Source: Pseudomonadota bacterium
GTDB taxonomy: Bacteria > Pseudomonadota > Gammaproteobacteria > Xanthomonadales > Rhodanobacteraceae
Direction of reading: 5' to 3'
Length of the DNA: 7,940 nucleotides
Assembly: GCA_021783385.1 (NCBI GenBank)
Contig: JAJXTX010000114.1
Coordinates: 1 to 7,940, forward strand
Part shown: positions 6,155 through 7,940 of the stretch, piece after piece
How the letters are laid out: each line of letters opens with the position of its first letter
How positions within the stretch are numbered: the first letter of the stretch is position 1
Notes under the pieces: generated by a model
The model's input: only the letters and a program-made list of their open reading frames with translations
What the model was told of the DNA's origin: nothing
Databases searched by the model: none
Program-made: the position numbers and the translations under genes

Positions 6155-7552
6155 ATGCGCCGATCGACACCGATACTCTGCCTGCTCCTGCTCGCCAGCG
6201 GGCACGCCAGTGCCGCTGCTTCACCGCCGCCCGCCGTACCGCGCGAACAGCCCGAGCTGACGGCGCTGGCCGGCGCGCCGAGCGAGGCGCAGCTGCGCGC
6301 CACCATCACCAAGCTGGTGAGCTTCGGCACCCGCCACACGCTGTCCGATACGAAGTCCGACACACGCGGCATCGGTGCTGCGCGGCGCTGGGTGAAGTCG
6401 CGCTTCGAGGCGATCTCGCGCGACTGCGGTGGCTGCCTGGAAGTGGTGACGCCCTCGCAGATGGTCAGCGGCGAGCGCATCCCGACCCCGACCGAGGTGA
6501 TGGACGTGGTCGCGATCAAGCGCGGCACGGGCGATCCGAAGCGCGTCATCGTGATGACCGGCCATCTCGATTCGCGCGTCACCGACATCATGAACAGCCG
6601 CAGCGACGCCCCCGGCGCCAACGACGATGCCTCCGGCGTCGCCGCGCTGATGGAAGCGGCACGGCTGCTGTCGAAGCAGCACAACGATGCCACCGTGGTG
6701 TTCGCCGCGCTGTCCGGCGAGGAGCAGGGCCTCTACGGCGGCAAGGTGCTGGCCGACTACGCGGTGGCGCAGGGCTGGCAGGTCGAGGCCGACCTCAACA
6801 ACGACATCATCGGCAACAGCCAGGGCCTGAACGGCGATATCGGCAACACCAGCGTGCGCGTGTTCTCCGAAGGCACCAAGAGCAACGAGAGCCCGGCGCA
6901 GGCCGCCTACCGCCGCTATCACGGCGGCGAGGTGGATTCGCCCTCGCGCAATCTGGCGCGCTACATGTCGCGCCTGGCCGACCGCTACCTGCCCGACCTG
7001 CGCGTGCGGATGATCTACCGCACCGATCGCTTCGGCCGCGGCGGCGACCAGGTGGAGTTTCTGCAGGCCGGCTTCCCCGCCGTGCGCGTGACCGAGGCAC
7101 ACGAGAACTACACCCGCCAGCACCAGGATCTGCGCACCGTCGACGGCGTGCATTACGGCGACACGCTCGACGGCATCGACTTCCGCTACCTCGCCCACGT
7201 CACCGCGCTCAATACCATCACCATGGCCGCACTCAGCCGCGCGCCGGCACCGCCCACCGGCGTGAGCATCGCCGGCGCCGTGTCCGACGACACCAGCGTG
7301 CGCTGGAACAAGGTGCCCGGCGCGGCCGGCTACCGCGTGCACTGGCGCGACACCACCGCGCCGCAGTGGCAGTACGCGCGCGCCGTGGGCGATGTCGATC
7401 ACGCGGTGCTCAAGGACGTGGTGATCGACGACTGGTTCTTCGGCGTGTCGTCGGTCTCGGCCGACGGCTACGAGAGCCCGGTGGTATTCCCCGGCTATGC
7501 CGGCAGCTTCGAGCGCTCACCGCCGCCCGCGCCAGCCAACGCCAAACCGTGA
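6155..7552 (+). CDS. Exported M28-family zinc aminopeptidase with C-terminal Fn3-like domain
   Basis: This 465-aa co-catalytic zinc peptidase is predicted to remove N-terminal residues from peptides in the periplasm or outside the cell. The signal peptide is MRRSTPILCLLLLASGHASA. The M28 domain spans about 90-355 and has the full ligand set: H137 in TGHLDS (with D139), bridging D157 in PGANDDASG, the catalytic pair E189-E190 in LSGEEQGLYGG, D217 in LNNDIIGN and H316 in TEAHENY. Residues ~365-450 (PPTGVSIAG... VRWNKVPGAAGYRVHWRD... FFGVSSVSADG) form an Fn3-like domain, common at the end of these Xanthomonad peptidases. The ATG at 6155 is preferred over the open frame from 6086. It puts the signal peptide at the N-terminus and has AGAGG at 6140-6144, while the earlier start lies inside the upstream terminator. 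It probably has its own promoter in 6091-6154, though none is obvious. All active-site residues are intact, so it should be functional. Confidence 0.93.
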   Translation: MRRSTPILCLLLLASGHASAAASPPPAVPREQPELTALAGAPSEAQLRATITKLVSFGTRHTLSDTKSDTRGIGAARRWVKSRFEAISRDCGGCLEVVTPSQMVSGERIPTPTEVMDVVAIKRGTGDPKRVIVMTGHLDSRVTDIMNSRSDAPGANDDASGVAALMEAARLLSKQHNDATVVFAALSGEEQGLYGGKVLADYAVAQGWQVEADLNNDIIGNSQGLNGDIGNTSVRVFSEGTKSNESPAQAAYRRYHGGEVDSPSRNLARYMSRLADRYLPDLRVRMIYRTDRFGRGGDQVEFLQAGFPAVRVTEAHENYTRQHQDLRTVDGVHYGDTLDGIDFRYLAHVTALNTITMAALSRAPAPPTGVSIAGAVSDDTSVRWNKVPGAAGYRVHWRDTTAPQWQYARAVGDVDHAVLKDVVIDDWFFGVSSVSADGYESPVVFPGYAGSFERSPPPAPANAKP

Positions 7553-7557
7553 ATGCC

Positions 7558-7586
7558 GACGGGGTGCCGATGAACGGCACCCCGTC
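7558..7586. terminator. Perfect 12-bp hairpin between convergent genes, possible bidirectional terminator
   Basis: GACGGGGTGCCG (7558-7569) pairs perfectly with CGGCACCCCGTC (7575-7586) around the loop ATGAA. It starts 6 nt after the M28 stop codon and ends 22 nt before the end of the convergent DUF1161 gene. No T-run follows on either strand, so it may act as a transcript-end stabiliser or a shared, imperfect terminator. Confidence 0.6.
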
Positions 7587-7608
7587 GCGCGCGAATCATC
7601 GGTGCCAC

Positions 7609-7940
7609 TCAGCGACCGCTGGATGAGGCGCTCGCCGGTGGCGCCGGCTCGTCCGGCTTGCCCTGTTCCGGCTTGCCTTCGCCCATCGCGCCCATCTTCA
7701 CGTGCCCGCTGGACGGCGCTGTGACCGGGCTGGCCGGCCCGCTGTTTGCCGCGTCGGCACCGCGGGTATAGACGATCTGCTGGTCGCCCTGGCAATGGCC
7801 CACCACCTTGCCGCCCGCTGGTGTCTGATTCGCCGGCACCACCGCCAGCGTGAAGCCCGACACCCCCTTGGCCTTGATCCTGGCGTCGATGCCGGCTTTC
7901 ACCGTATCGCACGAGGCGTGCGCCAGCATCGGCAGAAACA
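7609..7940 (-). CDS. DUF1161-family exported small protein (5' end beyond right edge)
   Basis: Minus-strand gene whose end (stop at 7611-7609) is in the window while its start lies past position 7940. The visible frame stays open to the edge and reads FLPMLAHASCDTVKAGIDAR, then IKAKGVSGFTLAVVPANQ, GGKVVGHCQGDQQIVYTRG. FLPMLAHAS is the end of a signal peptide. The two cysteines (SCDTVK and GHCQG) and the VKAGIDARIKAKGV...FTL.VVP...KVVG.C core are the signature of DUF1161 (PF06649), a small periplasmic family of unknown function; the cysteines probably form a disulfide. An ATG at 7929 lies inside the signal peptide's end and is unlikely to be the true start. The protein has an extra tail of about 50 residues after the domain, rich in Gly, Pro, Ser and Lys (GEGKPEQGKPDEPAPPAS), predicted to be disordered. 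It is convergent with the M28 gene. Confidence 0.85.
   Translation of the reverse strand, partial: FLPMLAHASCDTVKAGIDARIKAKGVSGFTLAVVPANQTPAGGKVVGHCQGDQQIVYTRGADAANSGPASPVTAPSSGHVKMGAMGEGKPEQGKPDEPAPPASASSSGR

Noticed and set aside
6221..7402. 393-aa minus-strand open frame opposite the M28 peptidase
   Set aside because: Shadow of a gene with a full set of catalytic motifs; low-complexity Ala/Val/Gly/His content.
1..7940. Mobile element, CRISPR array, phage defence or toxin-antitoxin system
   Set aside because: No transposase, integrase, regularly spaced repeats or paired small genes were found on either strand.

Overview
The window is GC-rich and carries gene families typical of soil Gammaproteobacteria of the Xanthomonadales (Rhodanobacter/Dyella/Xanthomonas-like). 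These are a DUF1501-type gene remnant, an autotransporter with a rickettsial OmpB-like passenger, a PKD-domain secreted protein, an M28 aminopeptidase with a C-terminal Fn3-like domain, and a DUF1161 protein. The taxonomic placement is inferred from family content only; no marker gene is present.

Layout from left to right. Positions 1-65 (minus strand) hold the start of an FAD/NAD(P)-binding oxidoreductase that runs off the left edge. Positions ~230-900 (plus) hold a heavily decayed DUF1501-family pseudogene: recognisable family blocks occur in order but in shifting frames, with several internal stretches missing. Positions ~900-1360 are non-coding. Positions 1361-3481 encode a complete 706-aa autotransporter. 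Positions 3482-4078 form a structured intergenic region with a terminator-like hairpin, a set of competing inverted repeats, an AT-rich island, a strong CRP/Clp-type operator, a putative promoter and a leader of about 245 nt. Positions 4079-5974 encode a 631-aa secreted protein with an unusual HEYAE putative metal site, a PKD domain and a C-terminal beta-sandwich. A good intrinsic terminator follows at 6053-6090. Positions 6155-7552 encode a 465-aa exported M28 zinc aminopeptidase. A 12-bp perfect hairpin at 7558-7586 separates it from a convergent, partial DUF1161 gene (7609 to the right edge, minus).

The three intact plus-strand genes look like separate transcription units, because a hairpin or terminator separates each pair. 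What they share is destination: all three products carry signal peptides and act outside the cytoplasm (surface adhesin-like protein, secreted putative protease, exported aminopeptidase). The CRP/Clp-like site before the PKD protein suggests control by the cAMP- or c-di-GMP-responsive regulator that governs extracellular enzymes in Xanthomonads. I see no mobile element, CRISPR array, tRNA or rRNA. The points most worth a second look are the hidden DUF1501 relic, the atypical HEYAE protein family, its leader and promoter, and the three-arm repeat at 3534-3581.
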